Assembly: GCA_949373265.1 (NCBI GenBank)
Contig: CASICT010000030.1
Span: 1-31,891, forward strand
DNA from: Candidatus Poseidoniaceae archaeon
GTDB taxonomy: Archaea; Thermoplasmatota; Poseidoniia; Poseidoniales; Poseidoniaceae
DNA length: 31,891 nucleotides
Direction of reading: 5' to 3'
Shown piece after piece: positions 25,540 to 31,891 of this stretch. Position 1 is the stretch's first letter. Each line of letters opens with the position of its first letter. The notes under the pieces were generated by a model that searched no databases, had not been told where the DNA came from, and saw nothing but the letters and a program-made list of their open reading frames with translations. A program made the position numbers and the translations under genes.

Positions 25540-26053
25540 GATACTCTTTCACCTCTGCAATATCACGAGCGAGTAATGCAGATTTATTGGTGAATTCACT
25601 AGTAGTGCTCTCGATATCTTGAATAGATACGTACAGATTAGTCAGATTTTCAATACTAGCTCTGGAATCTAGTTCGCCTTTATTTTTCATTTCACTAGAC
25701 TTGGATTGGATTATTTCGAGGTCGGATTTGATCTTATTTGTAGCGTTCAGAAGTTCTTTGATACCGGAATTATTTGCTTGAGTTCCAGACCCGAAATCAT
25801 CTTCGATTTGTTCCAGTTTTAGTGGGTTTTCACCAACTGCATTCTGAACAGTTTCGCGATATGCTTCAATGCGGCGACCATGGCTTTCTTCTTGAGCTGA
25901 TTTATTCTTAAGTTTCCGAAGGAATTCGATAGAATCGTTTAGTTGTGAGTTTTGGTCATCAACTATACGGGTTTGTGAACTGCGATCTAGGTTGATAGCA
26001 GCCCATAGAAGTATAATCGCCATTACGATTAGCAATACATTACTCATATTCAT
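25532..26053 (-). CDS. Membrane-anchored coiled-coil protein (173 aa)
   Basis: An N-terminal span (about residues 4-20, SNVLLIVMAIILLWAAI) is followed by about 150 polar, strongly helical residues with heptad-like spacing (SIEFLRKLKNKSAQEE, IKELLNATNKIKSDLEIIQS, LTNLYVSIQDIESTTSEF). No family is recognised. GGTGAT about 5 bases before ATG 26053 is a good Shine-Dalgarno. The layout (single span plus cytoplasmic coiled coil) repeats that of the 186-residue protein at 28361-28921 in the same cluster, although residue identity is not obvious. Confidence 0.7.
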   Translation of the reverse strand: MNMSNVLLIVMAIILLWAAINLDRSSQTRIVDDQNSQLNDSIEFLRKLKNKSAQEESHGRRIEAYRETVQNAVGENPLKLEQIEDDFGSGTQANNSGIKELLNATNKIKSDLEIIQSKSSEMKNKGELDSRASIENLTNLYVSIQDIESTTSEFTNKSALLARDIAEVKEYLA

Positions 26054-26117
26054 TTAATCACCTTGTTATAATTGTCCTCGTTCCCTTTTTCTTAAAATAA
26101 TCATGAATTTACTAATT

Positions 26118-26186
26118 TTATTCCTCTGCAAAAAACCAACTTACAGTTCCGATGATGAGACTAATCCAAATAATTTCCCAGCCCAT
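26118..26186 (-). CDS. 22-residue single-span microprotein
   Basis: An ATG 10 bases after the stop of the 720-residue protein opens a 22-codon frame: polar ends around the hydrophobic core IIWISLIIGTVSWFF, ending AEE. GAGGCG lies about 5-10 bases before the ATG as a weak Shine-Dalgarno. It fills part of what would otherwise be a 143-base gap in a tightly packed cluster. A membrane microprotein accompanying other small membrane proteins is plausible, but a short frame like this can arise by chance. Confidence 0.45.
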   Translation of the reverse strand: MGWEIIWISLIIGTVSWFFAEE

Positions 26187-26196
26187 CAAAATCGCC

Positions 26197-28359
26197 TCAC
26201 ACATCAGTATCTTTCTTCCTACGGATTCGATCTGTTCCACCAATCAGAATATTTGGTCGATTACCATAATTCCCACCATAATAGTGGCGATGGAATGCAT
26301 GAATTAGAGTCCCATCATCTTCACAGTGGTGGTATTTACTCTCCAAATGTGAAGTGACCATTCGACCAAGTAGGCGGCCAAATGCAAATACAGATGAGAC
26401 CGTTGAATTATCTATAGCCTTGACATTTGGATTACTCATGATTATGCGCTTGGAGTGTGTTTCTACCTCTTCAGTAGATACAATCAGTACATTTGTACCT
26501 GGTTGATCTTCAGAGACTTGAACAATAATATCATCAATATCCGCACACAGACTTTCAGGAATCTTGTAAAGATTGATCAATGGTTTTTCGACACCATTTG
26601 ATTTTAGTCCTACGGCAATCGATTCGATAGCTCTAGAAACGATATTACCCGTCACAGTATTACCATCTTCTTCCAAGAGTTTACTTGGTACTAGGGCATC
26701 AATTACCGTAAATCCACCAGCAGGTAGAGCTCCATTTTGGCTTGTAGCAAGGCCGCGAATCTTATCCAGAATTGCTGATGCAGTATCTTGAGGCATGGTT
26801 GGGTCTTCACCCTTAGCCAGAGTCATTATCGTCGAAGGAGTCAAGTTGATGCTTGTCGAAAGACGGATACGACGTTGCTGCTTCCAAGGGCCAAATTTGT
26901 CCTTCTTTTTAGTGTCGTGAATCGTCATGAAATTATTTTCAGTAATTGCTTCTTCACGCTTGATAGCGATTCGTTCATCGGAAATATCTCCTTGAATCAA
27001 GTCCATGTCTGGATTTCCTAGGAACATATGTCGTAGAATTGCAATAGCAGCGCGCATACGACGTGTACGAATCATACTTCGATCGAATCGATCAACCAAT
27101 ACGATTGGAATACCATGTAGCCTTACTCCTGCTTTGCCCCACGCTGTTCGCAGAAGAGTAGTTGCGAAGTTGGAACGATATTCTTGAATTTGAGATGAAA
27201 GGTTTTCTTTAACCCAATCTGCATTATCTAGATTGATAATTTCACAAGCATCGGCAGCAAATAAAGAACGAGGAACACTAGATGCTAGTAGTGCATATCT
27301 AGCAATCCTGGCGGTTCCACCAAGTGTGGTTTCAACAGCACCGATCTTTCCTCCAGCACGTTCAAGACCAGAAATCCACCATGCGAATTCTTGTGATAGA
27401 GCAGATACTTGATTGCCAAGACGTCCTTCAGTAAGACTTTCATCAGACTTCCCGCCACCTATATCGTTAGCCTTGTGCAAATATATCATGTGGTTTCCAT
27501 GCCCGAACTTTTCTTTGTTAGCGAAACTAACTTGTAGAGCGAATAATTCACCCATCGAATTGTACAAAGCGCCCCGGAAAGTCACACCATTGACTCCCAG
27601 GTGGTCAAATGCAGAGCGATGAATTTGGTGGCCATTTTGACCTTCGATTGTTCGGCAGATAGCGGCATGATCTTGACCTCCAAGAACAGCGACTACAGCA
27701 AACTGGTAAGGGCGGCCATCATTATCAACAGGACCACGGTTAGTCGATAGTTTAGAACTGGTTTGAATTAATTCAGCAATATGCTTGGTAGCCTGAGGAA
27801 TTAATCCAGTAACGCCAGAAGCAGGATCAACTCCAACCTTGTCAACAGCTCCAGTTGCAGATGTCCCAATCCAAATCGAAGCCCCATTTAGGTGCCAAGA
27901 GTTGTATCGAACATAGTCGGAGGTTGAACCAGCAGCCTCTATGAGGTCGTATTTATTTCCAACCCACTTTACAGAGTGGAAATTACCACCCATCGGAGGG
28001 GAAGTACGTGGAAATTTGAAGAATAGATTGCCTTTGATATTACTATTTCTAGCAGGGGTGATGATTTTATCAGTTACAATTGTTACAGGAGCGATTTCCT
28101 TAGGTTCCTCAATTTGAGGTTTTGAATTAATAAGTTCACTAAGAGCCTTTAGGCTCTCATCGAGTTGATTATCATTATTCATATTATTAATGGTCGTCCT
28201 TTCCAAATTCTGATTAAAATTGACCGAATTGACATTATTATTAGATTGTGCAATCGGTTGTTCAACATTAACATCAGGGCGATTATTAGTAACATCTTTA
28301 ATTGGTTTTAGAATCCTATTACCTAGAATTGGTCTCTTTCGGAAAATATCTTCAGTCAT
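26197..28359 (-). CDS. Large protein of unknown fold, centre of the accessory cluster
   Basis: A 720-residue soluble protein from ATG 28359, with GGAG about 12 bases upstream; a GTG 21 bases earlier is less likely. The first 110 residues are Asn/Pro-rich and look disordered. A folded region begins near residue 115 (NLFFKFPRTSPPMGG, then FHSVKWVGNKYDLIEA) and runs to the end, with alternating strands and helices: FAVVAVLGGQDHAA, KIGAVETTLGGTARIARYAL, GIPIVLVDRFDRSMIRTRRM, TNVLIVSTEEVETHSKRIIM. The last stretch is His/Arg-rich. No Walker A, HKD, HNH or protease motif was seen. A Gly-rich turn (LGGTAR) followed about 65 residues later by a strand ending VLVDRFDR faintly recalls tubulin-like GTPases, but I cannot support that. 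Being the largest gene, it is probably the effector or scaffold of the cluster. Confidence 0.8.
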   Translation of the reverse strand: MTEDIFRKRPILGNRILKPIKDVTNNRPDVNVEQPIAQSNNNVNSVNFNQNLERTTINNMNNDNQLDESLKALSELINSKPQIEEPKEIAPVTIVTDKIITPARNSNIKGNLFFKFPRTSPPMGGNFHSVKWVGNKYDLIEAAGSTSDYVRYNSWHLNGASIWIGTSATGAVDKVGVDPASGVTGLIPQATKHIAELIQTSSKLSTNRGPVDNDGRPYQFAVVAVLGGQDHAAICRTIEGQNGHQIHRSAFDHLGVNGVTFRGALYNSMGELFALQVSFANKEKFGHGNHMIYLHKANDIGGGKSDESLTEGRLGNQVSALSQEFAWWISGLERAGGKIGAVETTLGGTARIARYALLASSVPRSLFAADACEIINLDNADWVKENLSSQIQEYRSNFATTLLRTAWGKAGVRLHGIPIVLVDRFDRSMIRTRRMRAAIAILRHMFLGNPDMDLIQGDISDERIAIKREEAITENNFMTIHDTKKKDKFGPWKQQRRIRLSTSINLTPSTIMTLAKGEDPTMPQDTASAILDKIRGLATSQNGALPAGGFTVIDALVPSKLLEEDGNTVTGNIVSRAIESIAVGLKSNGVEKPLINLYKIPESLCADIDDIIVQVSEDQPGTNVLIVSTEEVETHSKRIIMSNPNVKAIDNSTVSSVFAFGRLLGRMVTSHLESKYHHCEDDGTLIHAFHRHYYGGNYGNRPNILIGGTDRIRRKKDTDV

Positions 28360-28360
28360 T

Positions 28361-28921
28361 TCACTCAACTCCAATCGCACGCTTGATCATTGTAAGTTCA
28401 TGTAGATACATAGCTACTTTCTTACCTTCTTCACTGACAGATTCATTTACTTCATTCAGCTTTGAAATTAATTTAGGAATCATTGAATTTATTTGTTCAT
28501 ATTGATTACTTTCAGTTGATTTAGACAGGTGTGAAACCTTAGTTGCAATCTCGACGATACCACGCTTCGCATCGATAATCGAATCGGATTGGTTATCGAG
28601 GACATCGGTGATTTGCCTTCCAAGGTCCTGGAATTTAGGAGCCATTTTCAGCCCAACAAGTTCGTGTTCTACTAGCTCTTCCTCTATACTATCATTGACA
28701 CTTTTGTATTCATGACGCAATTCGTCCATGAGTTGATTCATGAGCATTAGATCACGTTCAAGCAATTCACGACCAATTGCATCCGCTTGTTCAAATTCAT
28801 CGATACGATTATTCAAGAAACTAAATTTACGAAGAATATAGATAACGCCTGCACCAATAAATAGCGAGCCTGTAATAATAGTCTCTTCAGAAAGAGAAGT
28901 AATAATTTCTGTAATGTTCAT
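28361..28921 (-). CDS. Membrane-anchored coiled-coil protein (186 aa)
   Basis: One N-terminal span (about residues 14-31, ITGSLFIGAGVIYILRKF) precedes a long polar helical part with heptad-like pattern (AIGRELLERDLMLMNQLMDE, IVEIATKVSHLSKSTES, MIPKLISKLNEVNESVSEEG). It resembles a membrane-tethered filament or stalk. Its start shares the last base of the previous gene's stop, and its stop is 1 base from the next ATG, so it is translationally coupled to both. No family is recognised. Confidence 0.7.
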   Translation of the reverse strand: MNITEIITSLSEETIITGSLFIGAGVIYILRKFSFLNNRIDEFEQADAIGRELLERDLMLMNQLMDELRHEYKSVNDSIEEELVEHELVGLKMAPKFQDLGRQITDVLDNQSDSIIDAKRGIVEIATKVSHLSKSTESNQYEQINSMIPKLISKLNEVNESVSEEGKKVAMYLHELTMIKRAIGVE

Positions 28922-29187
28922 TAATATCGCCTCTCAAATTTATTTCTGAAAATGATTTCTTGTTCGATGAAAATAATCAATGAATTGAACTTCACCATAT
29001 TTTCATGATCTTTGATTCGTTGTTCCCATGTTCTGTTTGGTCTAGGGAATAGCATTGATATGATTCCTCTAAGGCCCGCTATTAGCATGCCCAAAACGAA
29101 AAATCCCCAAATTATACTTACTGGAATTAGGATAGCGTAAGCTAGTATTTCCAAAATAGGATTGCTAATATCTAACATATTATTCAT
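28921..29187 (-). CDS. Small membrane protein (88 aa)
   Basis: One or two close spans (about residues 9-45: ILEILAYAILIPVSIIWGFF, then VLGMLIAGLRGIISMLF) followed by a charged helical tail (RTWEQRIKDHENMVKFN, then IFIEQEIIFRNKFERRY). No family is recognised. A TATA-like box (CGAATATAAG on the minus strand, about 29221-29231) lies about 35-45 bases before its ATG, so a promoter for the rest of the cluster may start here. Confidence 0.65.
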   Translation of the reverse strand: MNNMLDISNPILEILAYAILIPVSIIWGFFVLGMLIAGLRGIISMLFPRPNRTWEQRIKDHENMVKFNSLIIFIEQEIIFRNKFERRY

Positions 29188-29203
29188 TATTGCTAATCTT
29201 GTA

Positions 29204-29231
29204 AAATTCTGAAAATAAATCTTATATTCGC
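29204..29231 (-). promoter_or_regulatory. Likely promoter inside the accessory cluster
   Basis: On the minus strand the 79-base gap contains GCGAATATAAGATTTATTTT, then CAGAATTT. A BRE-like purine stretch and TATA-like AATATAAG lie about 40 bases before ATG 29187. The TTTTCAG part matches the element at 21034-21054. Confidence 0.4.
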
Positions 29232-29265
29232 ACTAAAAATTGTAATATCTTTGTTGTAATTAATC

Positions 29266-29580
29266 TTAGGCCGAGCAGGATTTGCAAATCCTGTCGATGT
29301 TTGTAGCAACCGATCCACACCATACACAACCAGTGAAAGATATTGATTGGGTGCAGTTTACCATTCTGTAACCACTATTACTCTCTGCAGCCTTCTTGAC
29401 GTAAGAAAGCCGTTCGAGATTGCTCAACATCTCTTGGATTTCATATTTTGAGGCTTCAATTCCCCTTTCACCCAACTTGTCTGTTATTTCGTCTTGAGTA
29501 TAAATCGTGTAATTCCTAACTCTCAAATCAGTTAGGAAATTAGTCAATGAAATTTTATTGTTCATGCTATTGGCCCCCAT
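29266..29580 (-). CDS. Small helix-turn-helix protein with Cys4 tail
   Basis: A 104-residue protein (ATG 29580, or ATG 29565). Residues about 12-70 have a winged-helix pattern: YTQDEITDKLGERGIEASKY with EIQEMLSNLERLSYVKKAAE, followed by a wing-like GYRMVNC. The C-terminus holds CVWCG and CKSCSA, two Cys pairs about 12 residues apart that could bind one zinc. It is probably a DNA-binding regulator of the cluster; viral and mobile archaeal elements often carry such small proteins. It follows the kinase gene by 41 bases. Confidence 0.6.
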   Translation of the reverse strand: MGANSMNNKISLTNFLTDLRVRNYTIYTQDEITDKLGERGIEASKYEIQEMLSNLERLSYVKKAAESNSGYRMVNCTQSISFTGCVWCGSVATNIDRICKSCSA

Positions 29581-29621
29581 TTGAAAATATGAAAAAATTC
29601 ATCAAATTACTAATTCCATTC

Positions 29622-30221
29622 CTAAACAACTGCAAGAATTCTAGAATCTCTTGAATATGCTCTTTCACGATAAATATCTGCAATAATGGATGCAGTTTCT
29701 TCAGGAGAACGGAATGTGTTGTCCACGTCGCAATCGGTTAAGCGAGTTATTGCACGCAATACACGAAACCGGTACGAGTGATTATTTCCAAGTTTCAATT
29801 CACGCTGGTTTTGAAATTCTCTAGTGCCTATACGCCGTAGGCGTTCATCTTCATCTACACGCAAATGAATGTTTAGCTTAGGTTTGATTAAGTCTTCAGG
29901 CCAATCCTGTATTGACAAATCTGTAATTCTAAAATTGCCTACACCCGCTTCAGCGCTTGCCCAGGATGCATAGAATCTGTCGACGATTACAGTATAAGAT
30001 TCAGAGATGTTCTTGATCTCATCTGACATCATCGTCAAAGTCTTTCTAATCGCATCGGACCTTTCTTCAGTTCCATATGGCAATTCTATGGCGTTCTTTG
30101 TAGCGAACTTGATTTTACCAGATGGTGTGTAAACTATACCATTGAGTTTCTTTGCAACGATTTTTGCCACCGTTGACTTTCCAACTCCATCTAGAGCTTC
30201 GAGTACAATGACACTATTCAT
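29622..30221 (-). CDS. Thymidylate kinase-like nucleotide kinase
   Basis: A 199-residue P-loop kinase. EALDGVGKST (about residues 8-17) is Walker A with the leading acidic residue typical of dTMP kinases, and VDRFYASWASAEAG matches the D-R-[YF]-x2-S motif of the nucleoside monophosphate site. IHLRVDEDERLRRIGTRE gives the late strand and LID region, which is diverged from cellular dTMP kinases (no clear acidic DxxE after the LID Arg). It could phosphorylate dTMP or another nucleotide. It leads the minus-strand cluster and faces the PD-(D/E)XK gene across 194 bases. Extra copies of such kinases are common in viruses and defence loci. Confidence 0.8.
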   Translation of the reverse strand: MNSVIVLEALDGVGKSTVAKIVAKKLNGIVYTPSGKIKFATKNAIELPYGTEERSDAIRKTLTMMSDEIKNISESYTVIVDRFYASWASAEAGVGNFRITDLSIQDWPEDLIKPKLNIHLRVDEDERLRRIGTREFQNQRELKLGNNHSYRFRVLRAITRLTDCDVDNTFRSPEETASIIADIYRERAYSRDSRILAVV

Positions 30222-30415
30222 CTAAGGTTGTACATTTCTTTTTTTAATGATTTTTATTCAGGATATTGATATCTTTTTCAGTTTATCTTCATATAGTTCA
30301 GGCTCTATTTCAAATCGCCTAAAAAGTTGCATAATAACAGAATTGCCTCTCCTATTGTTAAATAATTTGTGTTCATATGATTTTTTTCAGTATTTTTGGA
30401 AATTCACATCTTTAG
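30222..30415. promoter_or_regulatory. AT-rich divergent spacer, bidirectional control region
   Basis: This 194-base stretch is very AT-rich, with runs such as TTTTTTTCAG, and holds no frame that looks coding; the plus-strand frame of 62 codons starting at 30247 overruns into the next gene. It separates the divergent kinase and nuclease genes and must hold promoters for both. The ATG at 30416 has no Shine-Dalgarno, suggesting a leaderless or short-leader transcript. Confidence 0.5.
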
Positions 30416-31240
30416 ATGACACAGAAGGCTGTTAAGCGGAATGGAATCATTCCTAATGAGACTCGCTGGAACCCTTCTAGAAATGCAAAGAACTTCCTTA
30501 GTGGGAAGAAGTACTCTCTTTGTTCTGGAGATGAACAAGTTAGCCTAACTAACGGTTTCCGCCGGCCAAGTAGTGAAATATTTGATGTAATTGAATCACT
30601 AGTTTCTGATCTTAATAGTTTCAATCTCGCTAAGTTCACACGAGTAGTAGAGGTGGCTTTCGAATGTGACGGCTCCATTACAGCATCTAGCCTAAAGCAA
30701 AGAGGAAGACTAATTTCTGCAATCAAGGATGCCAATAATGGAGTGGCGGGTGGTTTCCGACGCAGTTTTGACGGCAGTTCGCTAGAAATTGGTGATGTAA
30801 TTGACGGAGCATTCAAGTCTGCAATCGAATGCTCTGATGAAATGTCTACTGCAAATAGAGTTACTACTTCCCATCCTATCTTTGAACGAGATGTATCTGG
30901 CGCCTGTGATGGAATGTTCCAGGGGCGACCTGTAGAAGTAAAGAGTGTTAATTCACTATCTGAGAGTAATATTCGACGTACTCTCAATGGAAATAATCTA
31001 CAATTTGCTGCATATAATTGGCTATACGGCAAGGCTCCAATTATCGTAATCGTGTCTCGTCAAAATCTCAAGATTGATGTCGTAGTGCCAACATATGACC
31101 TTGTAGAGGAAGCTATGCTTACGTGGGCTACTTGGGCAGATCAAGTCAGTGAGAGCAAGAGTTCCCGTGACGATTTCAATCACCGAGGCCGAGGAAATAA
31201 GTCAGGTAGTAATCGCGAAACAATCTCTCCCTCAGTATAA
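30416..31240 (+). CDS. PD-(D/E)XK nuclease, Cas4/RecB-like
   Basis: A 274-residue protein. The nuclease core is visible near residues 160-200: SGACDGMFQG with the metal-binding Asp about 165, PVEVKS with Glu 174 and Lys 176, and LQFAAYNWLYG with Gln 196 and Tyr 200, the QxxxY element of RecB/Cas4-type nucleases. This is followed by a strand, IIVIVSRQNLKIDVVVP. The first 150 residues are basic and helical, possibly for DNA binding. The four-Cys iron-sulphur cluster of Cas4 is absent. A basic Arg/Gly/Asn-rich tail follows. It probably cuts or trims DNA. It is divergent from the kinase-led cluster, so it may be its partner or a neighbouring element gene. Confidence 0.8.
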   Translation: MTQKAVKRNGIIPNETRWNPSRNAKNFLSGKKYSLCSGDEQVSLTNGFRRPSSEIFDVIESLVSDLNSFNLAKFTRVVEVAFECDGSITASSLKQRGRLISAIKDANNGVAGGFRRSFDGSSLEIGDVIDGAFKSAIECSDEMSTANRVTTSHPIFERDVSGACDGMFQGRPVEVKSVNSLSESNIRRTLNGNNLQFAAYNWLYGKAPIIVIVSRQNLKIDVVVPTYDLVEEAMLTWATWADQVSESKSSRDDFNHRGRGNKSGSNRETISPSV

Positions 31241-31346
31241 TAATTTCAATATCTCCGATTATTTTCAGTTTTTTAGAAACCAACCAACTTAAGATTAACA
31301 TAAACTAATTAGTGAAATAGTCTCAGGAATATATACGGTGATTGCA

Positions 31347-31891
31347 ATGACTTCAGAAAACAGATACCTTTGGCAAAAGCAAACCGAAGATGCAATGTTT
31401 TCCCGTAGCATTCGTAGTGACCTCATGGACGAAGAAGACATGGAAGATTCACTAGCGGACCAGAGATTAGCATCTTTACTAGCAGGTGAAACTGTGGACT
31501 TCTCTGCTCCACTGCTCCAGACTTCCGAAACTAAGGTAATGCAAATAGATGAGATAAATTCGCGATTCTCTAGCCTAGTTACAGAAATTTCTGAAAAAGT
31601 AAGAATTGCTCTAGAACAGGCAGCAACTGAATCCAAATATATCAAAGCGGATGTTGCATGGAAATCAATATCTGTGTATGACCGAGCCGGCAAGTGTCCA
31701 AATTGTTCAGAGTTCTTCCCTATGAATAATCTTTCAAATAACAAGAAGTTAGTCAAAGAAGTTAACAAAGAATGGAAAGCATTAGCTAGCACTTACGGAA
31801 TCAAACTAGATCCAACTAATAGATTATTCACCAAAGGTGAGAAAAGTGGAAAGATTGAACCTTCCTGGGATATTTTCAGAAACAGACTTGA
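31347..31891 (+). CDS. Unknown protein, 3' end beyond the window
   Basis: An uninterrupted frame begins at ATG 31347 (an in-frame GTG lies at 31338) and runs to the last base without a stop, at least 181 residues. The opposite strand also has a long open frame, but this one shows better protein character: MTSENRYLWQKQTEDAMFSR, an acidic segment (MDEEDMEDSLADQR), a helical stretch, KCPNCSEFFPMNN with a zinc-knuckle-like CxxC, then a basic helix. The second Cys pair may lie further on. No family is recognised. It is downstream of the nuclease gene with 106 bases between, including a TATA-like and TTTTCAG element. Confidence 0.7.
   Translation, partial: MTSENRYLWQKQTEDAMFSRSIRSDLMDEEDMEDSLADQRLASLLAGETVDFSAPLLQTSETKVMQIDEINSRFSSLVTEISEKVRIALEQAATESKYIKADVAWKSISVYDRAGKCPNCSEFFPMNNLSNNKKLVKEVNKEWKALASTYGIKLDPTNRLFTKGEKSGKIEPSWDIFRNRL

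Noticed and set aside
26103..26357. Plus-strand frame of 84 codons
   Set aside because: It overlaps the C-terminal part of the 720-residue gene and the microprotein in antisense, with a His/Ser-rich random-looking product.
30222..30415. CRISPR array or small RNA in the AT-rich spacer near the Cas4-like nuclease
   Set aside because: No direct repeats of 20 or more bases with regular spacing exist here or elsewhere in the window, and no other cas-like gene is present.
30412..31032. Minus-strand frame of 206 codons
   Set aside because: It is the shadow of the PD-(D/E)XK nuclease, whose active-site residues are clear on the plus strand.
30416..31240. True Cas4
   Set aside because: The PD-(D/E)XK core is present, but the four cysteines for the iron-sulphur cluster are missing (only scattered Cys are seen).
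21038..31268. GATTATTTTCAG at 21038-21049 and 31257-31268 as attachment-site repeats flanking an integrated island
   Set aside because: A 12-base AT-rich match is expected by chance many times in 32 kb. Similar copies occur inside the region in both orientations, and there is no integrase or tRNA end nearby.
31295..31792. Minus-strand frame of 165 codons
   Set aside because: It is antisense to the plus-strand frame from 31347, which has better amino-acid composition and a CxxC motif and stays open to the window end. Its own product is rich in Ser and Leu as typical antisense shadows are.

Overview
The window reads as genomic DNA of a planktonic euryarchaeon, most likely Marine Group II (Poseidoniales) or a close relative. 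The reasons are an archaeal-type initiator tRNA-Met, archaeal RadA and FtsZ next to each other, an AK6/Fap7-type kinase beside a CDP-alcohol phosphatidyltransferase, acidic low-complexity membrane proteins, TATA-like boxes at spaced starts, and mixed use of Shine-Dalgarno and nearly leaderless starts. The taxonomic call is inference; no rRNA is present.

Left part (1-21 kb) looks like conserved chromosome. A frame-broken MMPL/RND transporter (1-2328) meets a small DUF4079-like membrane protein. A giant helical-repeat PIN-domain protein follows, convergent with NADP isocitrate dehydrogenase, which is divergent from an OsmC protein. A two-gene unit (7981-9432) of unknown function is divergent from a membrane-anchored tandem winged-helix regulator and a CxCH-containing surface protein. 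A minus-strand run then carries a lipoprotein, radA and ftsZ. Next come tRNA-iMet, a TPR-like protein, the AK6-like kinase, the phosphatidyltransferase, a 1054-residue fibronectin-like surface protein with a poly-Asp/Lys cytoplasmic tail, a CAX-type Ca2+/H+ antiporter and a small HExxH metalloprotease.

Right part (about 21.5-31.9 kb) is visibly more AT-rich and mostly unrecognisable, and looks like an accessory island. A cupin-CBS fusion protein is divergent from a short-chain dehydrogenase. Then a tightly packed minus-strand cluster (30221 to 24217) encodes a thymidylate-kinase-like protein, a small helix-turn-helix/Cys4 protein, small membrane proteins, two membrane-anchored coiled-coil proteins, a 720-residue soluble protein of unknown fold, a 22-residue single-span microprotein, and two helical proteins with overlapping starts. 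Divergent from it is a PD-(D/E)XK nuclease of Cas4/RecB type, followed by a gene that runs off the window. The overlapping, translation-coupled genes suggest one membrane-associated machine; whether it is a defence system, a virus-derived module or a membrane-remodelling apparatus cannot be decided from sequence alone.

At the DNA level, short perfect inverted repeats with exactly three loop bases recur at gene boundaries in the conserved part. Three GC-rich ones sit about 36-44 bases before an ATG. No CRISPR array, insertion sequence or rRNA was seen. No gene-free stretch exceeds 300 bases; the longest is 194 bases (30222-30415).
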